A stretch of DNA of 64,000 nt from Leuctra nigra (Eukaryota; Arthropoda; Insecta; Plecoptera; Leuctridae). Location: contig OW203769.1 in assembly GCA_934045905.1 (NCBI GenBank), positions 21,049,705-21,113,704 of the forward strand. The letters are read 5' to 3'. The notes under the pieces are model-generated. The model was not told the origin of the DNA. It saw nothing but the letters and a program-made list of their open reading frames with translations, and ran no database searches. The translations under genes were made by a program, and so were the position numbers. This document shows positions 35,690 to 48,189 of this stretch, piece after piece (within the stretch, counting starts at the first letter, position 1; every line of letters starts with the position of its first letter).

Positions 35690-36825
35690 ACAATCATACA
35701 ATTACTGGACTACTATGCCAATACCATCTTGGTCAGGCAAACAGTTGGACCTGCTTGTGTTTGCACCATTGCATTCACGTGCATTCGACATTTCAAAACC
35801 TGACATTCGAATGTAACACGATTCCAACCTCGACATACTGCGCAGGCGTGAGAAGTGAAAACGTTCCAAATCGGGGTTCAAGGAGTTTGAATTCGGTTAG
35901 TTCCAAAAGAAGACGCCGATTCGCGCCTTTTAAACATTTCGAACGTGTCTCGTTGGAATTTACAGTGATTTGAAAATGATCGTCCGTAACATTTCTAAAC
36001 ATAGAATCCCAATAAATTAAAACCTATTTTAAAACTTACTAGGTACAGACTATTAAGTTTAATTTTTAGTGTGATATAAAAATCCTAGAAATACTGGTTT
36101 TAGATTCTAAAATTAGAAGAAGACAAATGAACCATTAGAAGTTTAGAACCTATCTGAAACAAAAGGTGTTTCCGACATTTCTACAAAGCTTTTGCTCTTG
36201 ACCTCGGGGACCCGACGGATGACATCGTGGCAGTCACAAGAGCAGGTTTTGGAACGCATTGGTAAACATATTATCCCGGCTGGGAACCGCGACACGTGAC
36301 ACTGTGACGTCATGTCTCGACCGAGGTGAACGATAATCGATGAGATGGATGCATCGACTTGGAAGCTGGATCCAGTTGCAGATCATGTGCTGAGAGTCAC
36401 GCATGCGCAAGCGGGAGAGGGGGGGGGGAGGTTTGCATTTTTTAACATTGGAAAAACAAATGCTGGGCTCTAAAATGGTCACTTTTCATTTCAATGAATG
36501 AATGAATGAATCAATGAAAATTTCAATGGTTCTTGACTCTTCAGGTGAACTCAAATAACCAGTAATTTTGCTTTCATTCAATCATATTTGTAATGGTGTT
36601 CTGAGTCATTATGTAGGTACTCCAATAGAAATCCAGGGACAGAAAATGCCCCCTTCCTGGCACTAATGATTGTGTCGACCAAGTAATGACACGTCATTTA
36701 AGTGAATGTCGCAATCGGAAGAACAATCCGATGAGAATGAGATATTTATACTTTTATCTGATTCTGAATCATTTAAATTATTTTGTTAACTGCACAACAC
36801 TTTGTTATATACGTATGTCGACGAA
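35690..36825. other. No gene; (GAAT)n microsatellite at about 36497-36525
   Basis: Apart from the microsatellite and a G tract near 36420, nothing is recognisable. Confidence 0.4.
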
Positions 36826-37520
36826 TGTCGAGTTCGCCTTTAAGTATGTGACGTCATTATCGAGCTCGCCTTTAAGTATGTGACACGTGTATGTCGAGCT
36901 CGCCTTGAGGTATGTGACGTCATTGTCGCGCTCGCCTTTAAGTATGTGACGTGTATGTTGAGCTCGCCTTTAAGTATGTATAGTTGCCAACATGGCCGAC
37001 TTCTCGAACGCATTGTCTCTCTCGGACACGCATTGCCGAACGGGACGCGAAACTTGTCCGCTTTTTCATCCCGATGTGACGTGAATGTCGAGCTCGCCTT
37101 TAAGTATGTGACGTGTATGTTGAGCTCGCCTTTAAGTATGTTGTCGCGCTTGCCTTTAAGTATGTGACGTGTATGTTGAGCTCGCCTTTAAGTATGTATA
37201 CTTGCCAACATGGCCGACTTCTCGAACGCATTGTCTCTCTCGGACACGCATTGCCGAACGGGACGCGAAACTTGTCCGCTTTTTCATCCCGATGTGACGT
37301 GAATGTCGAGCTCGCCTTTAAGTATGTGACGTGTATGTTGAGCTCGCCTTTAAGTATGTTGTCGCGCTTGCCTTTAAGTATGTGACGTGTATGTTGAGCT
37401 CGCCTTTAAGTATGTATACTTGCCAACATGGCCGACTTCTCGAACGCATTGTCTCTCTCGGACACGCATTGCCGAGCGGGACGCGAAACTTGTCCGCTTT
37501 TTCATTCCGATGTGACGTGA
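36826..37520. repeat. Higher-order tandem array, 218-bp unit x ~3, built on a ~32-bp motif
   Basis: The 218-bp period is marked by CCAACATGGCCGACTTCTCG at about 36987, 37205 and 37423. Within it the short motif GCTCGCCTTTAAGTATGTGA recurs several times, with spacers such as CGTGTATGTTGA. The left end has extra copies of the short motif only, which suggests that the short repeat expanded first. The plus frames look long because of the repetition. Confidence 0.9.
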
Positions 37521-37997
37521 ATGTCGCCCTAACTCAGTTACAGTTGTCGTCCGGAAGATATGGACCAAGTTGCGAGAAGAATTGAGACGTTGGCGAACTT
37601 TCCGCACGTCTGTCGCGGATTATTTTAAAAGTTGGCGACTTTCGAGACGCCGAGACAATTTGCATGCTTTAGACGTCGTTCATTGATGCAGATTTAAAAA
37701 GAATGTATTTTTTGTATCAGTGGGGCATTTGAGAGTAAGATTATTTATCAGTTTCTATTACTCGATAATGATAAAATGAACATGATTACTATTTATGATA
37801 CATATGAGGTATTTCTTACTTGTGTTTCAAAGATTTGAGAAACGCTTTGCTGTGTGATAGTTGCTGCTCTATTGACCTTGGAAACCAGCTGTAAAGGCAC
37901 ATGTAATCATTTGCCAGTGATCAAGTTGCTATGCCTTATTCTCGATAGTACAACCACAAATATCAAAATAATCACTCTCTTCAAAAAGTAATTATTT
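37521..37997. other. No recognisable feature
   Basis: AT-rich non-coding sequence. Confidence 0.4.
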
Positions 37998-38136
37998 TAG
38001 GTCAGTTTTTCAATACTCTGCTAAAACCAGTCTAGTTTAAAAATATAAAACTGTTATTGCAGAAATGCCATTGCTTATGGCAATAGTCCTAATCAACTGT
38101 TTTAAATTAATCAGAGTATTGAAAAACTGGACCTTA
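37998..38136. mobile_element. 139-bp MITE
   Basis: TAGGTCAGTTTTTCAATACT at the left pairs with AGTATTGAAAAACTGGACCT at the right. A second internal stem forms around GCCATTGCTTATGGC. Confidence 0.65.
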
Positions 38137-38149
38137 GTGTAATTTACTA

Positions 38150-38372
38150 CAGAGTACAGACACGGAGGAAGGTCGTGAGTTCGATTCCCTCTGCCAGCTT
38201 TCCTGACCGATGGTTTCCCTCAGTCGGAGACAAAATGCTGGGAAGGTTCCCCACTAATAGTCCACGACCTCCTCCTTCCCCCCGTCCAATCTTACCTACT
38301 CCTCATCATCATAATCTTTCATCAGTCGCCATAATTCTAGTTGCAGAACAGTGCGATGTTAAACGCGATGTA
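38150..38372 (+). mobile_element. TGGCTCAG-family SINE, A box lost
   Basis: B box GAGTTCGATTCCCTC, then TTTCCCTCAGTCGGAGACAA, CCACGACCTCCTCCTTCC and the tail CAGAACAGTGCGATGTTAAA. Confidence 0.75.
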
Positions 38373-39117
38373 AAAGTAAAAGCAGAGTTAAAGTGAGCTG
38401 AAGAGATCGATTTTGTATTCGACGTAGTTTGATGGCTTTAACATGGTAATATCTTGGTTTAAATATCTTTTGAAATCCAGCCGCTGCTATCAGAACTCCA
38501 CAATCTCGCCGGCCAACAATATTAATGAAATTCGCGTTCCCTTCGTGTTATTGAACCCCCGAAATTCCAGAACTCTGAGCTCATTGCGCCCACAAAACCC
38601 ATCATTCATCACCGTGCAGTTCCACCCCCACACTGCAAGCCCACGCCGCGGGACCCCCGACCGTGCGCGGACGCCCGGACGTCCCGCGGCGTCAACCTAC
38701 CTGCCGGCGACGTGGCCTAATAGGAAAACAATACCTCCAAGGTGAACGTCTATGACGCTACACCCGGGGTCTTCTAGGATCTGGGTGAAAAACACCCGAG
38801 GGACGATGAACGATCGGATGTTCTAATCAAAGATCTTCCGCGAACACCCGCGCTGTGATGCGCGAACGGGTGTTTTTTTTATTAAAGTGAGGTTAGGTTC
38901 GCTTGAACCGGCGCTGTTTAGCATGTGATTATGCCGGGTAACTCGAGGCGTTAGACTAGACTTGCTGCAGATTATCGAGATGGTTACAGATGCAAGGAGG
39001 CTGATAAACATAGGTTATGATCGAAACGTGGACCGCGGTGGATAGAGCAGTGGTCAGCCGCTGGGGTAGAGCAGTGGTTTGCATTTAATGACGTGGGTGC
39101 GAGGCTTGTGGCATCTT
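38373..39117. other. No gene; GC-rich block at 38635-38720
   Basis: The GC-rich block (CGCCGCGGGACCC, CCGGACGTCCCGCGG) stands out from AT-rich flanks. No convincing splice site or conserved reading frame is visible. Confidence 0.35.
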
Positions 39118-39404
39118 CAGGCGCATAGGAACTACATTTGCAAGGGGGAGGGGGTAATATTGTAAAAGAACTTGAGCATGGAGAAACTAGTGTCTACGAA
39201 GACAATGGGGAGTCTGGGGGAGGGCCCCCCACGAAATGCGGGTTCGGGGAGCACAGCCTCGAAAACATTTTGAATTTCAGGCATGTTTTCGTGCATTCTA
39301 CGCGATTTTAACACTTTTTAGCGTATTATTTTCTTGACATAATTGTACATGCACACAGGAAGGGGAATTGCCCCCATTTCCCCCCCCCCCATCCTACGCG
39401 CCTG
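39118..39404. mobile_element. hAT-like non-autonomous element, CAGGCGC termini
   Basis: CAGGCGCATAGGA and TCCTACGCGCCTG are inverted ends. The flanks GGCATCTT and GACGTCTT match at 6 of 8 positions, as an old target duplication might. G and C tracts lie near both ends. Confidence 0.55.
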
Positions 39405-41086
39405 GACGTCTTTATATTCTATGTCTTGTTGAGGGCGGTGCAATATTCTTCACACACAATACGATCTAGAAGTTGCTCAGTTGGTGGAGCATTCGCCCGG
39501 ACAGACTTGTCGATAATGAGTTTGATAATGTGCGAGTTTGGAGAGAAAAGACCGAAGTAACACACATATCGTATGGAGATATGGCCTTCTTGTTCTAAGC
39601 TCGCTAATTTATACGTTTATCACTCTGAATAATATTAACTGCAGCTTCCATTACGCAATGAAATTAATGTGACACTCCAATGACGGTTCTAACTTGATTG
39701 AATTTCAAGTACGACGGGTCAATGATTCGACTGACCAGACGATGAATTCCGAATCATTTCTCTTCAATTTTATTGACAAGTTTCCGTTAGACGGTTAGTT
39801 TGTTTCTGAGGTACGTGAGTTCGCATCCATTCAAGTGTCTAATGCCATTCTCTGCCTGTTCTAGTTGTTATAGTGGTCCTTTATAACAGTCTGGGGAGCA
39901 TTGTATAGAGGCTGATGCTTTCCAGAAGGACGGTTTAATGTTTAGAACACTTTCTTTTATTTGAATCTACGGCCAAGTATAGTTGTTTTACTCGAATTGG
40001 GTGCGAGAATCGTCAAGCTCACAATTTAACAACACTTTTCAATGTGAATACGATTTAAATAATATCTTATCTGTCTTTATTGAATTTAATAATTACGTAC
40101 CTACCTAGTTATTTGTAGGTACTGACAATGTTGTTAAATCGAGGCTAGAACTGAAAACTAGGCCCTTGCCCGAAGATGTTTTTACTCGCCCACTTATTTT
40201 AATTACAGCTACATTGTGTGTGCTCTGTAATCTCCCCCACAGCCATCTATTATCATAGTCAGAATTATACCTTTATACTTACACTGTATACATCGAACCA
40301 CACACTTAAAAGTCAAATAGGCAATTCAAAACTGGGCTCTTATTTGATGGTTATGTGCTGGAGCAATTAATTATAGTAGTTAATCGTGATCGCAAAATAT
40401 TTAGGTGTACCTACAAAGTACAGTTGTAAGCAATGCAGCAAGCAACTATGTCACAGTCTTTTGGGTAGATACTCATCATGGATGGGCGTTCTATGATTTA
40501 TTCAAATTCAAAACAAATTACATCTACTCCTTGATTTGAAAAATTATTTTGCTCACGGCGCCAGGCGGGAAATTTAAAAAATATTAATTCCAAAACCGTC
40601 TTAGCCGCGCAAGTAACTGTCCAGTAATCATTCTAGCGCCTTGGGCAAGCTGGCGAGTGCTAATTCCAGGCCTGGACAAGACTGTTTCTTCCATGTCCAC
40701 GACTAACGAGATCCTACTTACAGGTGTGATTATTATTAGTCGGGTTCTTCGCCGGCTTGCGATGTGCTTGCGAATTTAGAGCTGCATTTGCTTCTTGGAA
40801 TATCACGCATTGGAACTTCCTTATGTCATGATATTAGTTGTGTGTTTGTGCTACGGCATAAGTTTACCTTTGTAGTCTGGTTGCTCAGTCTATTCCGCGT
40901 ACTCGTTTATGACGTCACTTCCACTAATTATCAACACATTTCTTTTATTATTGAATACATCTTAGCTTATATTGACTGCCTTTGACTGACTTATCAAACA
41001 TTATCTTTCACTTATATCAACATTGATTTTCTTGCAATATCTTTAATAGAACACTTTTGAAGTGACTTTATTTTAAATCTCGCCCG
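39405..41086. other. No gene; tRNA-like fragment near 39472
   Basis: GTTGCTCAGTTGGTGGAGCA at about 39472-39491 looks like an A box/D arm, but no B box follows. The rest is featureless. Confidence 0.35.
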
Positions 41087-41810
41087 CAGTGGCGTAACTA
41101 GGGGACCGCGGGGCCCGCGGTCGCGGGGGGGGGGGGGGGGCCGAGGACCAAGGGGGCCCGAAAATAATTTACCATCAAAGACTATATATATTGATTTTAA
41201 CGAAGCTAGAAAATAGATTTGACTTCTTGAACACGACTTTACAGGTTGTCATTATTGATACCCTGCTGACGATCGGAAGTCCAATATTCAACTTTTGTGG
41301 CAGCAGGTATACATTGCCAAATCCTTGCCAAGCCCCAAATTGAAACTTGACTATAATGTTTCAGTATTCCTTGTGTCTCTTGTGAGTGTGTATCGCTTTC
41401 TACCTGTATAACTGTGCGACAACATTTGTTCAATTTTCTTAGTGATTCTTATAACTTTGTTTGCTCTTTGCTTTTTCGAGTTACCATGAGTCTAAGCAAG
41501 CCGATTAGCGACCTAAGTGGTACTAGTGGTTTTCAAAATTAAAGATAATAAAAAACCATGTTCGAAGTTCTATGTGACAAGAAAGTATACTAGGATTAGG
41601 ACTCTTTAGTATAGAAGCTGAAAGAGCAAAGAAGATGAAAGTGGAAACTGTAATTGACAGCTTTGCTGAGGTGAAATCCCAAAAAAGGATCTCCATTGAC
41701 AGCCTATAGTAAGACAAATATCGAATAGAAAAAAAAAATGTAATTGCAGGGAGGGGGGGGCCTCTTAAGATATCTCGCGGGGGGGCCCTGAAATTTTAGT
41801 TACGCCACTG
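41087..41810 (+). mobile_element. hAT transposon, internally deleted, perfect 8-bp TSD
   Basis: CAGTGGCGTAACTA and TAGTTACGCCACTG are inverted termini. CTCGCCCG flanks both sides exactly (41079-41086 and 41811-41818). Inside are a G tract at each end, a 5'-UTR-like stretch, an ATG at 41486 and the C-terminal remnant of a transposase. The termini and 8-bp duplication place it in hAT. Confidence 0.85.
41486..41709 (+). pseudogene. hAT transposase remnant: start region joined to C-terminus
   Basis: The ATG at 41486 opens MSLSKPISDLSGTSGF and then meets a stop. Downstream, in another frame, SIEAERAKKMKVETVIDSFA and KSQKRISIDSL end at TAG (about 41707). That tail resembles the C-terminal end following the hAT dimerisation domain in ZMYM/DUF4371-type transposases. 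The zinc finger, catalytic DDE region and most of the protein are missing, so it cannot encode an active transposase. Confidence 0.5.
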
Positions 41811-42745
41811 CTCGCCCGCCATTTTAATCGTGTGACACGGTCTTCCAGGTTATTTACTTTTTGACTCTGCACGGCACGGCACGCACTGTCGTGCAATAGC
41901 ACGGCACGGTAGCTGATTCGCGATGATTTAGGAGGCCGTGAAATTAGACACCCGAGCGTTAATGTATGGATCGAACGATTGTGATACCGGTGAACACCCA
42001 ATCGAACAGGCTTATGGAAACTTTAACACTGACGAAAGGAGTTCGCTGTACTACTCATTCGAAAAATATATTTTTTGAGCGGGAAATTTGAATCTAACAA
42101 AATGGAACATGTTTTAAAAACACAGTTTTCAAATCAAACAGTAATGTGTTATTAACTAATAGAATATGTTATAAAAGTGACAACAATATAGAAAATAAAG
42201 TTATAAAGACACAAAATAAAACAAGATAAATCGCGGGTGTACGGATACTTTGTGAATCACATTTAGCTGTGAAATGGAGAGTTTTCACTCTTCATCGCCT
42301 AAACCACAGAGTTGTCCGAGTTTAAAAACTCCGCATTCAGCTTGAAATGTTGAGTTTAATGAAACAGAGTGTTTCCTCAAAGTTCCGCGAGAGTCGAAGT
42401 TCCGTCAGAGTTGCCAGAGTCAATGAGATGTTTATCTTCATGCTCGAGAGTGTCGAGGCCGGCCACTAGAGCTCTACACTATGGGGGAGGGGGGGGGGGG
42501 GGGGGGGGGGGGTCGTAAACGCAGGTTACGATTGGTGGTTACCACTGATCTCCATGTACTTCCACTTCGTTGCGTGGATTGCGCATTGAATCCCTTTAGC
42601 ATTAGTCCCAGTGAAGTCGAAAATACATTAAATAAAATGTTCCTTTTCAAGGTCATCAATTTATAACAGCCTATTACACGATCTAAATCATTTCTAAAAT
42701 CACTTTGAATCAACTAAATCATTACTTTAAACATTAGTTTATTAG
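41811..42745. other. No gene; long G homopolymer at about 42486-42512
   Basis: Only the G tract is notable; flanking sequence is featureless. Confidence 0.4.
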
Positions 42746-43632
42746 TAGAGATCCGATTATATGGTGATCGCGAAATTTTCGAAGTGTTGTAAATGACTCA
42801 TATTTCTCAATATAAATGCGTTTCCATATGTTTCTGACCCAAAAACACTGGAATCTAATCGCGAAAAAACGCGAAATTTACCCTTAACACCGCTAAACAC
42901 CACCAAACTGCCTAAATCGCGAAATATATCGCGAAATACCACCAAATTGAATATATTTCCTGTAAATTTGTAAATTTCGTAGTTGTTTTTCTAATTTTTC
43001 TCAAAATCACCAAGGTAAAACCCAATATTTAACCTATTATATTTCTAAATACATTCAGTGACCCTCCCCTATTCACGTAAATGACAGAAGAGCTCTGACC
43101 TTGTAGAAAACTACTTGGGGTTGCTTAGTGGGAGGGACAGTGACCTCGCATTATCACGTGAAAATAAAGTTGACATATGTCTTTTACAGTCGCAATACAT
43201 AAACAAACAGCATGAAACAGCTTATAATAATTTTATTTTTGATTTAGCATTGTAAAAACCAAGGTGGACAGTCACATGCTGCACATGGCTTACCTAAGTT
43301 GAAGTGATTTTTGAGTTCGAATTCTTTTCATTTAGATAGACCCTCTTCATTTAGATCGCAAGAAAATTTACATACCTAACAACATTGCCCTGGTAGGTAT
43401 ATGAATAGAAGAGTAAATGGTGATAATATTATGAAAGTCCCAGCACTTGTTGGTACACTATTTAATTTTTATTATTCTTCAATGGAAATTCTAATTTCAT
43501 AATCTGAAATTTATCTATATTTTTTAAAAACATAAAACGCGAAATTGACAATTCTTAAAACCCCAAAACGCGAAATTTCCAATTCCAAAAACGAAATTGT
43601 GAAGTTTTTAAAACCATATAATCGGATCTCTA
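42746..43632. mobile_element. 887-bp hAT-type MITE with perfect 8-bp TSD
   Basis: TAGAGATCCGATTATATGGT and its inverse form the ends. TTTATTAG is duplicated exactly at 42738-42745 and 43633-43640. Subterminal zones are rich in CGCGAAATT motifs. There is no transposase. Confidence 0.85.
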
Positions 43633-44887
43633 TTTATTAGTAAATGAACACGTTTTAGTTACATTAGTTATAATTTGTTACAAATCCACAAAGTTATTAC
43701 AGCGACGACATAGAAAATTTTGACTTCACTCGCATAGCATCGATAAGCAATCCACGTGTTATATATCAGTGGTGGTTACACAGTAGGTGTTGTCTAGAGG
43801 TGGCTTATATGCTCAGGTTTACGTGATAATTGTTTAGAAGTGTGATTATGGTATGAAGGTATCTTTACAATTATTGCATATTACAAAGAATGCAAATATT
43901 TAAAGGTAAAGTAAATCATGTGTACCGAGCTTTAACCCTTCCAAATCCACCGCCCTGCGATGCAAAACATATTATTTGAAAGTTTTGTGGAAATATTTCA
44001 ACAATTGTGGCTGCATATTTCTCCGTCCACAACATTCTAAGTTATAAAATTGATTACAAAAAAATAAAATTTTAATTTTCGAATATTATAAACAGCTGAC
44101 ATTTGTTCTTGCTTCATTTGAGTAAATTATCAAAATGTCTGCTAATTCATATCCCTAATATTGTTTAGTTTATAACATGTTCTGGTTTTATAAATAGATT
44201 GACATTGACAGCTCCAGTATTCAGTGGAAATACTGGCAAGTATTTGTTTCTTGATGGTCTATTTTTCATTTTTTAACATAATTTGTCCGCATTTTTATTT
44301 ATATTGCATCATATTAGAACCGTAAGTTGAGCAATAATCAGACCAGTAATAGCCGTCATTCTATAAGACTCTCGAACTAAATCAACTCCAAGTAGGCTGT
44401 GGTTTCAGCATCTATAGTAAGCGGTGGGTCAGAGAAAACAAGAACTCGCACGGAGAGAGTTCGAGAAGGCTGTGGCTTTAGTGAAATATTATGAAAACAA
44501 GGTGGCTGTGGATTCACGGGCGGAGATTACATCTGGTGGCAGCGGCGGGACGGGAGGGGGGGGGGGGGGTGAGGGGGGATGTCAAATTATACTGAAACAA
44601 CGTTCTGGATGAGGGTAGGTTGGGACTTGACCGTTTGTATAACTTGATGAAGGGTTATGTTACTTTACGAACAGACGTTTTTATTCTCGAGAAAAAGCAA
44701 CTTTACGCATATGTTTATGTAGCGGAATGCTGGTAGGGTTTGTAAATGAATTATATGGACATTGATACTGAAATATACATAGAAATGTTGTAGAGGGCCG
44801 TTTATTTAGACTTTTTGGGGCTGTAACTCTTTTGGCTCTGGGAGGCTATACTCGTGAAGAAGTGAACGGGCTGATCTTTTCACTATG
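43633..44887. other. No supported gene
   Basis: AT-rich. A 62-codon plus frame at 44424-44612 begins protein-like (GQRKQELARREFEKAV) but runs into a glycine tract made by a G homopolymer; it is not accepted as a gene. Confidence 0.35.
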
Positions 44888-45162
44888 CTATACTAGAACG
44901 AAAACGAAATCATTCCGGCCTGCACTGGGATCGTGTAACTTTTGTCAACAGTCGATCGACAACTCTTATGGGAGAATAACATTGACACGTCATAGTCGAT
45001 CGACTACAAAGTCGAGTCAATGCTAATCTCTCATAAGAGTTGTCGATCGGTTGTCGAGCCAAGTTAGACGATCGCAGTGCTGGAATCATTTCACGGCCAT
45101 AAGGAAAATAATGATCTGTGATGATTTTAGGCCGGAATGATTTTGTTTTCGTTATAGAATAG
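44888..45162. mobile_element. 275-bp palindromic MITE
   Basis: ACGAAAACGAAATCATTCCG at the left pairs with its complement at 45130-45152. Inner arms CGATCGACAACTCTTATGGG and CATAAGAGTTGTCGATCG also pair. Confidence 0.7.
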
Positions 45163-46193
45163 GCCACCTGGGGGCCGTTTGAGAGGTTTTTTGGGGCGGC
45201 CCCTGCCTGAAGGCATGCCTTTCAATAACTGATAATGATGGAATATTACTTGCAGTGACAATCGTACTTTTAGCGGGGGGGTAATTCAACGTAAAATTTC
45301 GGTAATCTATTTCGTTATTAAAATATTTCCGATTGCCTTCCGAAGTGATAATTTATTTATTTCTCTCTTCTTTTGACGTTTGCATTTGGGCCGTCAACCA
45401 TGGCTCCATGGTGTTCCCAGTATAAGTGCCATAGTATGGCACTAGTATATGATATGGTATGGCCAGTATGTAAAACTCCACTGCATGGCACTCGGTTTGG
45501 TGAGAGGACTTTTTTACCATCAGACTGCCGAACAATTTCTTGGAAGAATTAAATGAATGTTGAGGACGTGGTTTGAAATAATTATAATATCGACTCTCTG
45601 TGAAATCACATACAATTAGAATGTAGTGACAGCGATCTTATTAAATGCTTGTTAAACAGCAATTACTTGAGTCAATCGCTTTTCGTTGACTATAAAAAGT
45701 GTTTCGCTTCTCAGTATGCAACTCTTCGTCGTATTCCCGGGAACTGTTGATTGCAATTTGGGCGGCTGTGAGGCCAAGGGTAAACCCCATAGTTAGCGGT
45801 AATAATACCAGTAGGAGGACTCGGAGTAAATGAATATTTAGTTCATATTTCTTGTAGGTGGCCACTTCCAAGAACAGCCAGTGGGGTGCGGTCTAGGTGG
45901 AACTGGCAGGGGCGCAGGGGTCGGGGTATCGATAGGTCAGTGTGTAGCTTACCTTGCCATGTAGTATACCGAATCGTTAAGGTGTTAGAAATGAAAGTGC
46001 TGTCTATGAAATGTGATACATTCACAACACAATGTGAAGAATGCAATAAAATGTATTTTGAGTTTGTTGTGGCAGTAATGTAGTGATGTCATCATCCTTC
46101 TACAAAAATTGTACAAACTTCAATAAGTGTAGTAAACAACGTAGTAATGCTCTCCCACATAGTGTGTAACTAATAATCTGGCATATTCTTTCT
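45163..46193. other. No recognisable feature
   Basis: AT-rich, with a G tract near 45280 and a small palindrome AGTGCCATAGTATGGCACT near 45425. Confidence 0.4.
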
Positions 46194-46410
46194 CACATTA
46201 ACACTCTGGACTTTCATTTAAATCTCCTTGGATTTCTCACAGTAGAGAGGAAAATGATGGGAAGGTCCTCTAACTGGCCACGACCGCCTCCTTCCCACTG
46301 TACATCATTATACCTATTCTTCATCGTCATCTCACAATCATCATCATAATCATTTAACCGTTGGCATTAGCTTAGTTTCAGCCCAGTGATACGTTACACA
46401 CTTTATCAAT
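46194..46410 (+). mobile_element. TGGCTCAG-family SINE, head degenerate
   Basis: GGAAAATGATGGGAAGGTCC, GGCCACGACCGCCTCCTTCC and a CATCATCATAATCAT tail are in family order. The tRNA-like head is barely readable. Confidence 0.65.
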
Positions 46411-47268
46411 TAAAAAGATCGATTTCAGCATTTTATTTTATACCATAATCAATTCAATTCCAACAGAAAACTGACGTGTTCTGAACATGGCTAGTTGTTG
46501 GTGTTTTTGTTTATAAAATACCTATTTGACTGAAAATTCTTCTGGAAATTTACGATAAAAAACATTTTTTTTTTGTAAATTTGTTCAGCCATCGCAGCTG
46601 ACGTAATTATTTTTTGAAACCCCAAAATTATCGACACCCAAGATAAGATGTAATGACGTATTCATATTTTGCACGAGCTCCTTTTGTTTTACATCAACAA
46701 TGTACAAAAGTATATTTTCGGTCATTTTAGTGATGGTACTGTTTAAACTATAATTATTATCGGTTAGTCGAAGATAGTTTGTAAATGAGTTATTTTATAC
46801 CTAACAACTTCTTCGGCAGCCTACAATTGCACAGGTAACCATAACTACTATCAAAAAAAAAAAAACTGAAAAACACATGTTCTGACATGTTACCTCCAAG
46901 ATGGCCGCGCAACAATGAGATGATGTCACGTGCAAACAAAATGTCAACATGCGACTTTTCAGTGTTCCACGTCTTGTTTTACTCTCAACTTCCAACGCTT
47001 CCTTCTTCTACCGAGCTAGTTATTACCCATGCATTGTTGAGCAGCAATCGTAAAAGTGCACTTTACATTTTAATAATCTTCTGACAGGCGTTGTTGGTCT
47101 TTCTCGGCACTTACTGTCGCGAATAACTCGCTTGAGGTTATAGTGAAGCAGCCATTTTACTTTATGACTCTTTTTATTCGAGAATGTTGCCGGGAATATT
47201 TGAATCGAAGTAAGTAAATATGGAATGTTGTCATCTATTTCCCTGTAGAGTAATATACAACATTATAA
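46411..47268. other. No recognisable feature
   Basis: AT-rich non-coding sequence. Confidence 0.4.
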
Positions 47269-47421
47269 ATTATCTAGCTAGCTCTGCTTTTAAAAAAATT
47301 TCACATACAGTTCCGTGATTCTAATATCTATTTATGTTAGTATCCATTGTGAATAACATAAATAGATATTAGGATCACGGTACTGCATTTTTTTATTGAA
47401 AATCAGAGCTCACTAGATAAT
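47269..47421. mobile_element. 153-bp MITE
   Basis: ATTATCTAGCTAGCTCTG and the inverse of ATTATCTAGTGAGCTCTG form the ends. The inner arms CTAATATCTATTTATGTTA pair with AACATAAATAGATATTAG. Confidence 0.65.
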
Positions 47422-47486
47422 GTTTAATTTTGTTTATTGCAGCCCCCTGGTTGCTATGGTAACATACCTCAATCTTGTTTATATTG

Positions 47487-47648
47487 CTGGGGGACAGACA
47501 ATTTTTCAATAGTTTTATCACATTTTAAAAACTATTGTGAATGATAGATAAAAAGAATACGTAAGTGTTATAAAATTAAGTAAGGAAATTTAATCAAGAA
47601 AGATAATGATTACTCATGACTTATTTACTGAAAGCATCTGTCCCCCAG
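47487..47648. mobile_element. 162-bp MITE-like element
   Basis: CTGGGGGACAGA and TCTGTCCCCCAG are perfect 12-bp inverted ends. No coding sequence lies between them. Confidence 0.5.
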
Positions 47649-48189
47649 TTAGATTTTCGTCAACTGTGACGTCAGATAGATTGCCCTATTCATGATGACG
47701 ATGTCTAGTTTGATCATTGTAAATGCGCAAGTGCAAAAGTAAATATTTGTCTTTTTTTGCTGGGAATGCTAACGGCTGTTTCTGTAAGTTCGTCTGGGAA
47801 ATTAAGTGTCTGAGAATGTAGACATTGAGTCATTAACATGTACTTGTGAGGTAATTCAAATCAATTATCTTTGAATGTAAAAACTGTTTTATTTAAAAGA
47901 AGAAGTGTAATATATTTATTATTTAGACGAATCATGTTGGCCGCTACTTTGATCATGCTGTTATTTGAGCACACTTTGTACATTCCAGAATATATCTTGT
48001 GTTTTTTAACAAAATACTTCATCTGGGTGTATATGGTAAGAGCATTCGGTACCAAATACCGATTATTTTAAGCCAATCTACTAAGACATTTCTAAAAATA
48101 AGTGGTTAACAATAATTGATTAGAGCTTTAAACAATTGGGCGATGTATTTTCTGTTCTAAATCAACTGTTGACAAATTGTCAAAATTCA

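Noticed and set aside
38635..38720. GC-rich block as an exon or CpG-island promoter
   Set aside because: No donor or acceptor of good quality borders it, and no conserved peptide is readable.
44424..44612. Plus-strand frame beginning MGQRKQELARREFEKAV
   Set aside because: The first 35 residues look helical and protein-like, but the rest is a homopolymer-derived glycine tract. No homologue is recognised and no splice sites frame it. It could be an exon scrap, but that cannot be supported.
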